From contig OY856412.1 of assembly GCA_963693085.1 (NCBI GenBank), positions 965,120,281 to 965,184,280 of the forward strand: a DNA stretch of 64,000 nucleotides, given 5' to 3'. A program made the translations under genes and the position numbers. The stretch is from Alisma plantago-aquatica (Eukaryota > Streptophyta > Magnoliopsida > Alismatales > Alismataceae). Shown here one piece after another: positions 14,301 to 26,700 of this stretch. Position 1 is the stretch's first letter. Each line of letters begins with the position of its first letter. The notes below the pieces were generated by a model. The model was given only the letters and a program-made list of their open reading frames with translations, searched no databases and had not been told where the DNA came from.

Positions 14301-17300
14301 TAATTGATAATAAAATGCACACACATACTCTCTATATATCCGGCCATATGCACTGCAGATGCGGTCAGGACTGCATATGCAATTCAGATAGGTGACCAAA
14401 CCCCATATGAAGCTCATGCATGGCATGTGAGAACACCGCCCTCAGCCCAAAATTTGCCTACTTGGCTGGAGTAGGAGGGAGATTTCCCGCTCCCTCTCAG
14501 GCTGATGGTGGGCAAGGACTCGAGGGTCATCCCTAGCGGCCACTAAGGACCCTTAGAAAGGAGGGAGGCGCTTATTATGGTCTTGGTTGACGGATATAGC
14601 TGGGCTCCCTCTATGGCTATGGTGCTACAATATTTCATTGTAGCCGTGTCCGTCTAGTGTAGAGGAAGGGGAGAACAAAGGGAAAACGTACAGGAGGAAG
14701 AAGGGACATAATAAAGTCGAGGTCACTAATGTGGTGGAGGAAGGAATTGCAGGTGGAAGAACATAATTGTGGTAGAGGGGAGGAAGAATTTTGGGGGGGG
14801 AGTGACGTACCGTCCTGTCAGAAATAATTTTTTTTATATTTATGATGTAAAGAATAGAGTGGAGGTGATTGATGTGGTGGAGGAACTGGACGTGGGAAAA
14901 ATGATTGTGGTAGAGTGAAGGAAAAACATGGCGACGACAAGTTATTTTGCTTAGAGACCTTTTTTTTATTGTTGGTGGGTGGGATTTATCATAGACCTAG
15001 GGATTAGGATAAATAAAAAATGGTCAGGACCCATGATCTAAGACCTAGGATTCAAATCTCACTCTAATACCAACCAAGGAATGTGGTTTCGGCGAAATTG
15101 GCGAAGCCCAAAAATTTCGATTTCGATGGGATGTGGTACTGAAACGTGCGACTGTGTCGATTTCGATGAGTTTCACCAAATTTCGATGATTTCGATGAAT
15201 TTCGCCAAATTTCAATGAAAATTTTGATAATTGCAATCCTTGTTGTTATTGTTGTTGTTTGAAGAGGAGCATAGGGGGATCAGGGTTATTTCACCATTTA
15301 GTACTTATACATAGTATATACTTATAGTATATCATAGTTGCATTGCATTTCCCTAATATTTGCTATTCAAATTATTAAATACTTATGCAATGCATGCTTT
15401 TTAGTTTCTGCAATGCGGACGACATATATCCTAGTGGTTGTTTATTAGACATTGAAGGTGCTAGGAAGCCAACCACACCAACAAATAATGATTTAGCTCG
15501 GAAACATTACACTAGTGTTCTTGGGACCAATGAAATGATTGACTATTGAGTCAATATCAACAACAAACTATCAACCCAAGTAAAATGTGTGGGGATGTCT
15601 TGCATATCCAATATTTGATATTATAACACAAATAAGTACATGCATGTATATAGCTCATTTTTGCAAAATTGCATAACTTAATTCCTACATTTTCTCATCG
15701 AAACCCTTCATCGAAATCCTCAAGAAACATGACAGTTCCCTTACCTCCCACATGAGGGACCACCCCCCAACCTACCCCCACATAAAATTTTATTGCATAA
15801 AACGATGCATTTAGGTGTAGAGATCACGCCTGTAAAATTTCATAAATTAATTCGTTCATTTTGGCGTCGAAACAGGCACGGTTGCTTCTATCGAAATTTT
15901 CGTCAAAATTTCAAAAAATTTCGGTTTCCAAGCTGTCGAAACGGCATCGAAATCGGATACCTCGTTCCTTGATACCAACTGATGGGAAAGCTATTCCCTA
16001 AATGCTGAAATTTCACAAAAAGTCATCTATATGTCTACCCGGACGCATACCACGGAGTTGGTTTTTATAAGAAAAAGACTGAAGCCTGACTTTTTGTATT
16101 GGAACTAATTGCCTAACGAATAACCAGATAAGTCCCTGGAATCTCTACTAAGTTCCTAGAATTACTATTTGGTCATTACAAATACTAAGTAAAAGACACA
16201 AAATATCAAAATTCAGAACTAGCTGTAATCAAGAAGCCCCAATTGGGCTCTCGTGGGAACTTTTGTTCTATATCACTGCTTGGGGAACAAACTGCATTTT
16301 GTTGTACTTCACTGCTTGGGGGACCCAAAAACTCTTAAGAGTGTTTAGGCCTGAATTGATAAATTCAGTAATTGTATTGATTATTAGGATATAGCTCAAC
16401 TTTCCAGGTTCATGACTTATCAGCAAGATTTTAAGTTTAAGGAGTTTATTTGAGCTGTATCAATTGGTTGGGCAATTAGCCTGAGTCTAGGATCTTAGTC
16501 CCTGTTTCTATAGATACTTAGAGGCCCCAGGGATATTTTCATTAGATTTATTGTTGGGTTAGGTTTTGCTTGTTCCCTGGAACATACCTTCACACTTTCT
16601 TTGTTTATGACTTACAAGTTCTACTTTATGATACTTTGTCAATCTGTTTTGCTAGCGCCCCACCCCTCCACCCCCTTCCCCCCAAAAAAAGGAGACTTTT
16701 CTTTTGTCAACTTTTTAAAGTCAGTTTTACATGTTAGTTACGGCCTCGGATTTGCTCCTCGAAAGTAAAATGTTCCATTTAAAAATAAGAATTAAATTTG
16801 ATTTGTGATGACTATTATCAAATTTTTTTGTTCATTCTTTATATCTTTCAAGAATCAAAAAATAAAGAATAAGACTGGGCAGACATCTTTACTCTTAAGA
16901 CAATTGCTTTTCGTTAGAGTATTCTGACAATCATCATTTATGAATTTTCTTTTCTATGCTATTCTTTTTTTTTCCAGGTTCATTTTAGAGGATATCCTGA
17001 TATTCTGACGCCATGCGAGGGGGAAGATAGTGTGAAGTGGAGCTTCATCAATTCATTGAAAGAGGTATCAGATGAATCTAGTAACATTGCGATTTCAATA
17101 TTCAATGCCATGGAAAGTAGTGTTCTGTCTCATATCATTCTCTTGGAGATTCTGCCTTAAGATTTTACAAGTTTGACAACGTACTTTGTCCAAGAAAAGA
17201 AGTCATGGGTCTTTTTCACTTCTTAAGGAGTGAAGAAGTTGTTGGAAAGTATTCTTGATTTTTTTTTAATTTTCCAGAATTCTACAGATTAATGAATGTC

Positions 17301-20300
17301 GGTGCATTAAAGTATTCTGTTGAAGCAAAAAATTCTCCAGAGCCTGCAGAAAACTCATTACCACTTTGAATGAATGTTTCCACCTTGAATGAATGTTTCC
17401 GTTTAAGTTTAATAATTCTGTCACAAAAGTCGTGAGTTTTCATACATGAATAAGTGCTAAAAGACTAATATATTCACCTAGGCATATTCTGTATGCCTTT
17501 CGCTTACTAAAGCACTTTTTTGCAGGCAGCCTACATAATAAATGGAAACTGCAAGAATGTTATGAACATGTCTCAGGCTGACCAGTTAGAGCTCTGGCAA
17601 TCTATTATCAAAGGTAACTGCTCTTTTACCAATTATGCAATTAATTGTTGGAAGGAACAATCGTTGTAAAATCTTTGAACTAAATGACACCGAAGAGGAA
17701 GGTGGGCTACTTGACTGTGACATCTATAATAATCATCATCCTTTGTAAGAAAGTAATTCATATCTAGTGGGTGGTGTAAGAAAAAGTTCACGTCTAGTGG
17801 GCAAATCAGAGATGAAATTATCCACCTGACATTCTTTAGTTTGTGGTAATCCGCTGTCATTGTTTCAAACTTCTGTCTATGCTGGATACATGGTTTGGCC
17901 AATCCTTCGCACTGCATGCACATATCCGTGCTGTGCGCGAGCTATGCAGCTTCATATGTGCCCACATTAATAAATATTTTGTATGGGTAATCATATATTT
18001 TTGTTATCAACATTGGTTTTTAATTTTACCCATAAGATTGTTGAGTATTATTAAATATATTTGATAACTTCTGGTTGCTTTAAATTTTTTGAGATCCTCA
18101 TGCGATGTTTAAAGATATTTCTCTCAACGTGCATGTGTTAGCAGCTTCAAAATTCCCATGTGTGGAAAATAATGTGTGTTATATTTCTTATCGATAGATG
18201 AAAGACTCCCCTCCTATATATAGGAGAGGAGGCAAGTACAACGAAGCGAACTTAACCCTAACGGGCCAAGACAGTTAGGCCCATATGACAAATGACCTAT
18301 TAACTAATAATATTTTAAACATCTAACACTCCCCCTCAAACTGGAGTATGGGTGAAACACACATCCAACTTGGACATACTAGACTTGATTAGATGATACA
18401 ACAAAGAAGAAATATAATTGCCACTCCCCATACAAGAATTTCACTTCCCCTTAAAATGATTCTCAAATTAATAATAGAACATTAGATGACGCCTCCTTTG
18501 AAATTATGTTTTACCTTTGGAGAAGATCCTTCGAAGTGCATCTGGGATGAAAAACACCACCATCGATCTGGAGCACACAATACAAGCACCACAATTACAC
18601 CATCTTCATTCGAAAAAATGTGTGGTTAGAATAAACACAATCAACACATCCATAATATAGCACTATATGTATCTTCAAATCATCTGAGAAGTGTATCCAA
18701 CTGGACCAAAGTACAGAATATCACATACATGCATAACGTGGTACAAAATATCACATAATGTGATGATGACTATTGTGTTAGTGTGAATCTTTGGGGCTTG
18801 ATAGAAATGAAAGATGCCATCAAGGAAAGCCCAAGAGAATCACCATATGCACCATCTCAACGCCTGTGAAACACATATGCAACCTGGAGAGGACATGAGT
18901 AAAGTAGCTCTGTGAAGATAAAATCTAGATAAACATCAACCTATGCAATATTTGCAGGTTGTATCTTAACGAGCTTCTAATAAATCTAATACAAAAAAGC
19001 AAACATCCATCTCTTGTCAATGCAACGAGATTGCCGCAACAATAACACTAGAGGAAACTAGAAGATGGAATAAGCACATCAAACTCTGTCCCAACGTGTG
19101 TCAATGTTGTAACGAACGAAGAAATACAATGTTATTGGGAAAGAGACACGCCAATGATGCACTGAAATCACAATGCTTAGTGGGATTGAGGTGCTAGAAA
19201 GACATCAGAAGAATACGATGTGCGTAAGAAGCCCCATGAAGATCAAAATAGCTTGGATTGATACATACAATCTCTCTCATACTCTTTCTCCTCATACCCT
19301 TACTTCATGCTTTTTGTCTCTCCCTCATACTCTCCCTTTCCTCTGTATCACCCACACACACCAATTACGAACTCAATATTAGTAGTTGGTGTGGAAAACA
19401 GACAATCCTCCCTGTACATGGAAATGGATGCACACATGAGAGGTGGTAGGTGGAATAAAATTATCCAGGATGAGTAGTTGTAGATTTTGGAAGTAGAAGT
19501 AAACATGATCTCCTGTTGATGGCTGTCATACTGTTGGGGGGGTCTGGGGGCGCGACCCCTAATTAGGTGTTCCCGCTGCCACTTAGCGGGCGAGAGTCGA
19601 GGGGAGGTTGTGCCTCTGTCATGGATTAGACCCTAGAGCTAGGAAAAAGGTCTACAATGATTTTCTCTAGGAGATTAAGCAAAAATTTGCGAAGATAGGG
19701 TGGGAGTTGAGAATTTTTCGACGGACGGAGTAGTTTTGCTGTGACGGCTAGCGATAGACAAACTGTGTCGCGCCAAAGTCCTTGGCGTGCTGCGATTTGG
19801 CTTAGTGCAACAAACTGTAGAGGGCAATTGTCGGCGATAACAACCACCATTGCGCGGTGGCTGCTAGTTGTTGCATAAGGCCTGTTTGTAGTTGCACCTA
19901 CAGTCAAAGGTTTGAAACTCGACCCTAATTGGGCTGTTCAACCGGTTGAACTGTCTCCCGACCAATGTGGCGGGTCGGGTGGGTTACAAACCCGTTTGTC
20001 AAGAGAAAAAGCCATAAACCCGGAGATCCATCCGGTTGAATTGCTGACCCCCTAAACCAGACTCTTTTTGGTCGACCCGAGCAGTTTATACCCTCCCCAA
20101 ACAATAACACTTCAACCACGGGAAGTAAAAAAACATAAAAGTAAAACCCCACTTGTTAGGCCTGACGCCTCGACACCCCACATCTAGCACTATCCGCCCG
20201 ACACGCCCCTTCTCCCGGCCATGGTTTTAAAAAACACGCCCTGAGGCTTAAGAGGCGTACACCTCAAGGCGAGGTGGTCTCCGGTACGCCTCAAGCTTAA

Positions 20301-20570
20301 GCCTCAGTCTGGTAGTGAGAGGCGTGTGCCTTAGTTTGAGTGAGGCATATCGAGGCGCTGAGGCGTTTGTAAGGCATAAGCCTCAGACTCCGTATCTAAA
20401 AAAAGACTAGATTATCCTATTTTGGGGTTAATAGGGGCCAAATTAACCCAAAATTGAATGCATATAGATATATGCATGTACATATCTATGTATGTGTATG
20501 TTTGTTTGTTGACAACTATGGATATGTTACTACTTATATCATTATATGTTGTATGTATGCACACATACTC

Positions 20571-20604
<34 letters not shown>

Positions 20605-20716
20605 TTGTGTGTGTGTGTGTGTGTACATATCTATGTATGTGTATGTTTGTTTGTTGACAACTATGGATATGTTACTACTTATATCATTATATGTTGTATG
20701 TATGCACACATACTCT

Positions 20717-20763
<47 letters not shown>

Positions 20764-23700
20764 TTATGTGTGTGTGCGTGTGCGTGTGCGTCTATATATA
20801 TATATATATATATGGACGTGTGCGTAATATGTATAACTATGTCTGTATGTACTATGTATTGATATGTATCTATGTATACATGTGTATTTCTAATTGTATA
20901 TCTATTTATTTCTATTTTATATATGTGTACATATATACAACTATATGCGTGTCTATATGGTATATACACATATGTATATGTAAATCTGTATATGTAACTA
21001 TATATATGTATATATAAATATTCATCTAGGTTTTGGAAAGCGCCAAGCAGGAAGCATGCAGATTGATCCCCTGGAAGCGGGAAGCGGGTCTTAAAGCGGA
21101 CTAAAGCGGGTGTTTTTTGAAAAAGTGGTCAACATTGTTTTGAAAATGGTGAAATTCTTTAGCGACTCTCATGCTACTAAATAATGAAATATTACTCAAC
21201 AATCAAGCATTTTGAATGATATTTCATTGCATTAGAATGACTTTCATAGATTAAGGGTCTTAATAAGTAAAAAAATACTCAAACATCAAACAAAACCCAT
21301 AGTCCTTGTTCCTAGAACGAGTAAAAACAAAATCATCCTGTAAAGATGCATCGAGTAGGTATGAATCATATTACCTTTAATTAGTAATTAGTTTTAGTTA
21401 CCAATATACAATATACCGAGTTTTTACAAAATTCAGAAGAAATTAGAATATGTAGGCACTAGGCACAGGAAGTAAGTTAGAACACAATGAGAATCATTAC
21501 ACCCAGAAGCAATAATGTGGTGAATGCATAATGGAATGAAGTGTATTGAGTCAATTACGTTAGTCACAACGTCGATTATTAATCACTAACAGAGAAATAG
21601 TACACACAAGACGTCGTTGGATATAAAAATCAGAAGCGAGATGTTTAACTTCAGAGAACCAACCAGTTAATACTAACTCGTCGACCTAGAGAAACCTTTG
21701 TAGCCTTTGTTCTTAGCCCTTGCTTCCCCTTCGTTAGCCTTAACATCTCAATGAGGGGTGATCGGGTGCTTGTCGGACTCTAGGAGAACTCCAGGGATGC
21801 AATGTCTCCTCCTTTCGAGATACTTTCCCTTTGGTTTCCAAGGATGGACTTGTTTAACTCGAAGCGACTGTTGTTGGTGTATTTTGTGCAGTCATTGCTG
21901 CTCCTTTTATGGACGGACGAGGGCGCTAAAGAATAGGGATGGATTCCCGCTTCCAATTGGAAACCAAAAGGCCCACAAAACCATTTCCTAGCGCATTATT
22001 GCCGCCGGCTTCTAACATCTTCTATTGGGAAGTCAATGGGGTGTTAGGGTTTAAGGTGCTATGTAATCGTAATTAAATTGACAATAGATCCGCATTTTGC
22101 CAGAAAGCGGCCGAAAAGGGTCGTTAAAGCGGGCCCAAATAAGCAGGTCGAGGTGGGGATTTTGCTAAAAAGCGGCCACTTCAGTTCAATCCGCCTCAAC
22201 ACTCGCCTAGGCCCAAAAAACGTCTGTCCCTTCCACAACGCTTAACCGGGCGCTTAAGCGTGAAGCGGGCCGCTTTTTTAATTGCTGGTATTCATATATA
22301 AATATATGTGATTATATATATGTATATATAAGTTTTTACGTTATATATATTTAATATATACATATATATGTATATATATTTATGTACGCTTCGGTACAAT
22401 CTGAGGCTTACGCCTCGACCGCCTCGAGGCTTACGCCTCCCTCGCTGAGATGATAGCGCCTCGATACGCCCCACACACCCATAGTTATCCAGGCTCCCGC
22501 CTGGACTCTAGGTGATCCGCCTTAAACTGGGTGCCTAGGATTTTAGATATCTAAAGTGGATGCCTAAGGCCTTTTAGGTCCAAATTAAGACACTTGAAGA
22601 CAATATTAGCATATAGATTAGGTTGGGATTTTGTCAAATTAGGTCATGTTTAGTTATTTTGGGGAAGAAATATATCTAATATAGGCCAAATTAGATCTAA
22701 TTTGGGCAGAATAGGTCTCATTTGGGGGAGATAGGTCTGATTTGGGAAAAATGTCTTATTTAGGGGAATCAGAACTGATTTCTCTAAATTAGGGCTCGTT
22801 TAGGTCAATGTAGGACAAACTAGTGGAAGTTACGTCTGATTAGGTCATGTTATGCCAAAATCGGTCTAGCTTTGGCTAAATTAGGGAACACTGAGTTAAA
22901 TTAGGTCCAATTTAGACCGTGTTAGGTAAATTTTAGGTTGAATAGGTCTATCTTAGGTTGTGACAGGTGTGATGTAGGTGAAGTTATGATTGATTAAGCT
23001 TAGGGATAGCCAATACAAATGTACATAATGATGTACATATTTGAATATAAATGAATGTATACACAAAAGCATTTATATATATGTAAAATATAAACAAATA
23101 TGAAGAACGCAGCCTAGGCGCCTAGGCCTCCTAGGCTTCCCCTAGGTTGGAAGGACCGCCTAGCCGCCTAGACAAGTATGCACACACCTTAAAACCTTGC
23201 TCCCTGCTAGGGCTATGGCGAGGAGTCACCAGACAGCCAAAGGAGACATGTTGTAGCTTGCAGCTGACCAGGGCGAGCGATGTTGGAGCTTCTCTCATCG
23301 CTGCGGAATGCCCTCCTTGTTTCTCACTACCACCAGCTTCACCATGCTCCTCACGCTACTGGCTACTCTCCTGCTCCTTACAACCCCTCGCTACTGCATC
23401 TGCGGTTTGGGCTTCTACAACTCCCCTTATTGCTTCTAGTTATCTATAAGCCCTCTGTTCCATTCTCTCTCCCTCTTCTATCTCCAATTTCCATCTCTCC
23501 AAAATCTATTGATCATTTCAACATTGCTGTGATTTTTTGTGCAATAGCTCTGCTTGTTGTGCTAGCTACATGGTGGTAGGAGCATAGTTACCTAGGCTCC
23601 CGCCTGGGTTCTGCCTAGGCCCCCCAGGCTCTAGGCGAGGAGAGGAGCGTGCTGTTCTAGAGTAAACCAAGAGCGTGCTGTTCTGATACCATGTGGAAAA

Positions 23701-26700
23701 AGATGTGTTGTATTTCTTATTGATAGACAAAAAAGATGTGTGTTGTATTTCTTATCGATATAGGAGAGGAGGCAAGTACAAGGAAGCAAACTTAACCCTA
23801 ATGGGCTAAGACAATTTGGCTCATATAACAAATGAACCTATTAACTATTCGTACATATGTTTGTACAGTATTCATATACATTAATATATACATCAACATA
23901 CCTATATACATTTAAAAAAATTAGAAAACCACATATTCCAACCATGCGGCCGGATACCGCATATTCTATGCAGTTCCCTCTCTCAATGGCACATTGCTCA
24001 CTGCTATTATGAGCATTGCCTGCTTTCTAGGTCCAGATATTTTTCTGCTCATACAAATTGCGAATTAGCTAAATCTACTTGCTTCCTGAAAGGAGCACAA
24101 TTTCTGCTCATACAAATTGTGAATTAGCTAAATCTACTTACTTACTGAAAGGAATCCTAGATGTCTCTTAGAAAATTGAGAAATATTGGTATATTCGATC
24201 TAGATGTCTCTTAGAAAATCGAGAAATATTGCAATCCACGGGCTTAAAACTGATTCAATTGAAAATACAATGTCAAACAATTACTGTTATGACCAATGTG
24301 AATTGCATTGTGGGGAAATGCTTTTTCTTTCTTTCTTTTTGTATGATGTTTTTATATTGGTGATGGACTACACGAAAACATAAACAGTAAAGTAGAATAT
24401 CCATATCCATTTAAAAATATATATGTATTTCTGATATTTTATTCAGGAAATTGTGAAAGCTATTTTCGGGCATCTTCCAAGCTCAAACTTGGTCCACTCA
24501 CAAGAGATTGTCTGCTGAATCGAACTTTGTCACAAGCAAAAAATGCAAATGAGACAACTACAAATCAAACAGGTATCTTTCCCCTTAATTTGTGTATCTA
24601 ACAGATTTGAGTACCATGCATAATGGTTTGTTTTTCCTTTTTGCATAATGGCTTGCTTGTTTCTACTTAAGTATTAAATATATTTCTTGTTTATATAATT
24701 AAACAGACTTGAATTCTCTATAAGAGCTGGATGGAAGTTGATATCCGGTATTAAATGAAAGAATTGGTTGATGTGAAGTTATGATGCATTCACTATCAAT
24801 TGATATGGGTAGTACAATATGTGATATTCTAGAACAGGTTGGCTTCTAGGTTGTCAAGGAAGTTAGGAAGTGCTGTCATGGGTTGGGTTGACTTCTAGGT
24901 TGTCAAGGAAGCTAGGAAGTGCTGTCTTCAGTTGGGGTTAGTTAGCCACATATATTTTTTTCTCCTCATTTTTAATTTGTTTACATATTGTGGTTCCAGT
25001 TCACATATATTGGCATTAATATACCTTCAAACATTTTAAAAAGACCATCTATAGTGTTACTAAATCTATATCAATAAGAATAGCAAAGTGATAATTACTG
25101 AATTTATGTTAATATTTAGGCTCACCACCTCATACCTTATAACTAATCTAATTTGTCAAATAGTTAGAATAACTACAGATTAAGTGAGAAACAGTTGCAA
25201 ACCAAATCACTAAAGTCCAAATTGTATTTACTCCACTCAGTGTCTCATTTTTGCTAAGTGCACACCAAAACAAATCCTTAATTAATCATTTTATCTATCA
25301 ATTTCACTAAAAGTTAAATACCGAGTCAATTGCAAAAAAGTAAGAAAAGAGGTACCGGAGTAGGCGATAAGAGAATAATCTCTCCTAGGATTTAAGTAAG
25401 GGCTTTTTTGGTTAGACGTAAAATTATGGTTTTCATAACCCATATGGACCTTGAACTGCTAAGTGTGAAACAACCTGCATCCCCGTCGATACTATCGATA
25501 GGAGGTGGATGGTATCGACTTTATCACAGCAACAAAAGAGCATTCCGTCGATACCATCGACAGTCCTGTCGATGGTATCGAGAGTTGATCAGTGGCGGAA
25601 ATCGACGGTCCGTCTCCTGGTTCTATCTTTATTATATTATTTGTTTTATTGTTTTTTTCTTATTTTCTTCTTTGTACCACAATGTATCTTACCCTAATAT
25701 ATAAAAACAAGGAGAGATGACTATTGCCCTCTCAAGAAAGCTGCTCCTTGCAGCCGACAAATCTCTCAGTGTTCGTCTCCTCTCCTCATCTCTTCTCACA
25801 TGGTATCAGCGCGGCTTTGATCCGCCACCCCGCTTCCTCAACAAGCTGCCGCCACAGCCTCCCCATCTCCTTTCTCCTTCGCCGCCCAACTTCTCCAGGC
25901 GCCGCGGCCACCTTGGTCGTCGGGCCAGCAGGAACAACAGCCTGCTGCCGGCGCGGGTGCTGCTGGGCTAGCATCCGCTAGCCGTCTTCATCGCTGGATC
26001 GATAGCAACTTTCCCTTGCTGTTGTAGATCTAGCCACCAAGGACCGGAGCCGCTAGCAAGCTTCCGGTTGATTTACAGCAGTTTTCAGCCAGTTCTTGGG
26101 AGCTGGAACTATTGTTTGGGAGTCTCCGGGTGATCCAACGGCTATCTAAAGCTCAATCCGAGGGACTCGTCTCTTCCAGAGTGCTCTCCTAATTACATAT
26201 CCTCCATGTGTGATTAGGAAAATCGATTGGAGGCTGTGAATGGGTCAGTAATGCATTTATCCGTGTTTTTTTGTGTTGTGACGTATATCTCTCCGTCACC
26301 TCATCTATCTCCGTGACGTGTATCTCTCCGTCACCTCAGCTTTCTCGGTGACGTGTATCAATCCGTCACTAAGTTTTCGTCTACAATGGAGGACACCAAG
26401 ACTCCCTACAGTGAGGCGTCTCCTATCCCCTTCGTCAAGCTCAACGGGAAAAACTATCTACTATGGATGAACGCTGTTCACACTGTCTTGGAATCTCGTG
26501 ACAAGGCGAGACATGTTGACTCGGGTCCCCTGGACTCTATTGATAAAGGATACGCTGAATGGAAGCGTCATGACAGTCTTGTGAAGACTTGATTATGGAA
26601 TAGTATGGAACCTGCAATTGCGGCTAGGTTTTATGTTCTATACTACAACTAAAAGAGAGATGGGACGCAGTGAAGCATCACTATTCTCAGGAGAAGAATG

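Larger units (their letters stand above)
20220..23199. mobile_element. hAT-like element, GAGGCGTACGCCTC family, carrying two nested hATs
   Basis: It starts CATGGTTTTAAAAAACACG and ends, after two insertions, ACACACCTTAAAACCTTG, giving inverted termini CA(A/T)GGTTTTAA. The flanking 8-mers are CTCCCGGC (20212-20219) and CTCCCTGC (23200-23207), 7 of 8. GAGGCTTAAG, GAGGCGTA and GCCTCGAGGC motifs cluster at 20235-20395 and 22390-22470. Without its nested elements (21026-22287 and 22480-23180) it is about 1 kb. No transposase. Confidence 0.82.
18161..23850 (-). mobile_element. Non-autonomous LTR element (LARD-like) on the minus strand
   Basis: LTR-like sequence lies at 18161-18329 and again, same orientation, at 23692 to about 23850 (both begin TGTGGAAAA and share CTTATCGATA..TATAGGAGAGGAGGCAAGTA). 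Read on the minus strand, the right LTR is followed by TGGTATCAGAA (23681-23691), an initiator-Met tRNA-type primer site. The left LTR is preceded by a TTTGAGGGGGAG polypurine tract. No gag or pol is seen inside. The interior was later hit by at least three hAT elements. The right LTR contains a short internal duplication and loses similarity at its outer edge, so no target duplication could be read. Confidence 0.75.

Noticed and set aside
20454..21017. Overlapping open frames of up to 134 codons
   Set aside because: Produced by (TG)n and (TA)n repeats and a tandem duplication; present in several frames at once.
23147..23579. Two overlapping frames of about 100 codons
   Set aside because: They span the end of a hAT element and C/T-rich interior of an LTR element; no recognisable domain.
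25408..25704. 98-codon frame spanning the 5' LTR edge
   Set aside because: Crosses the LTR border and is a by-product of LTR sequence.
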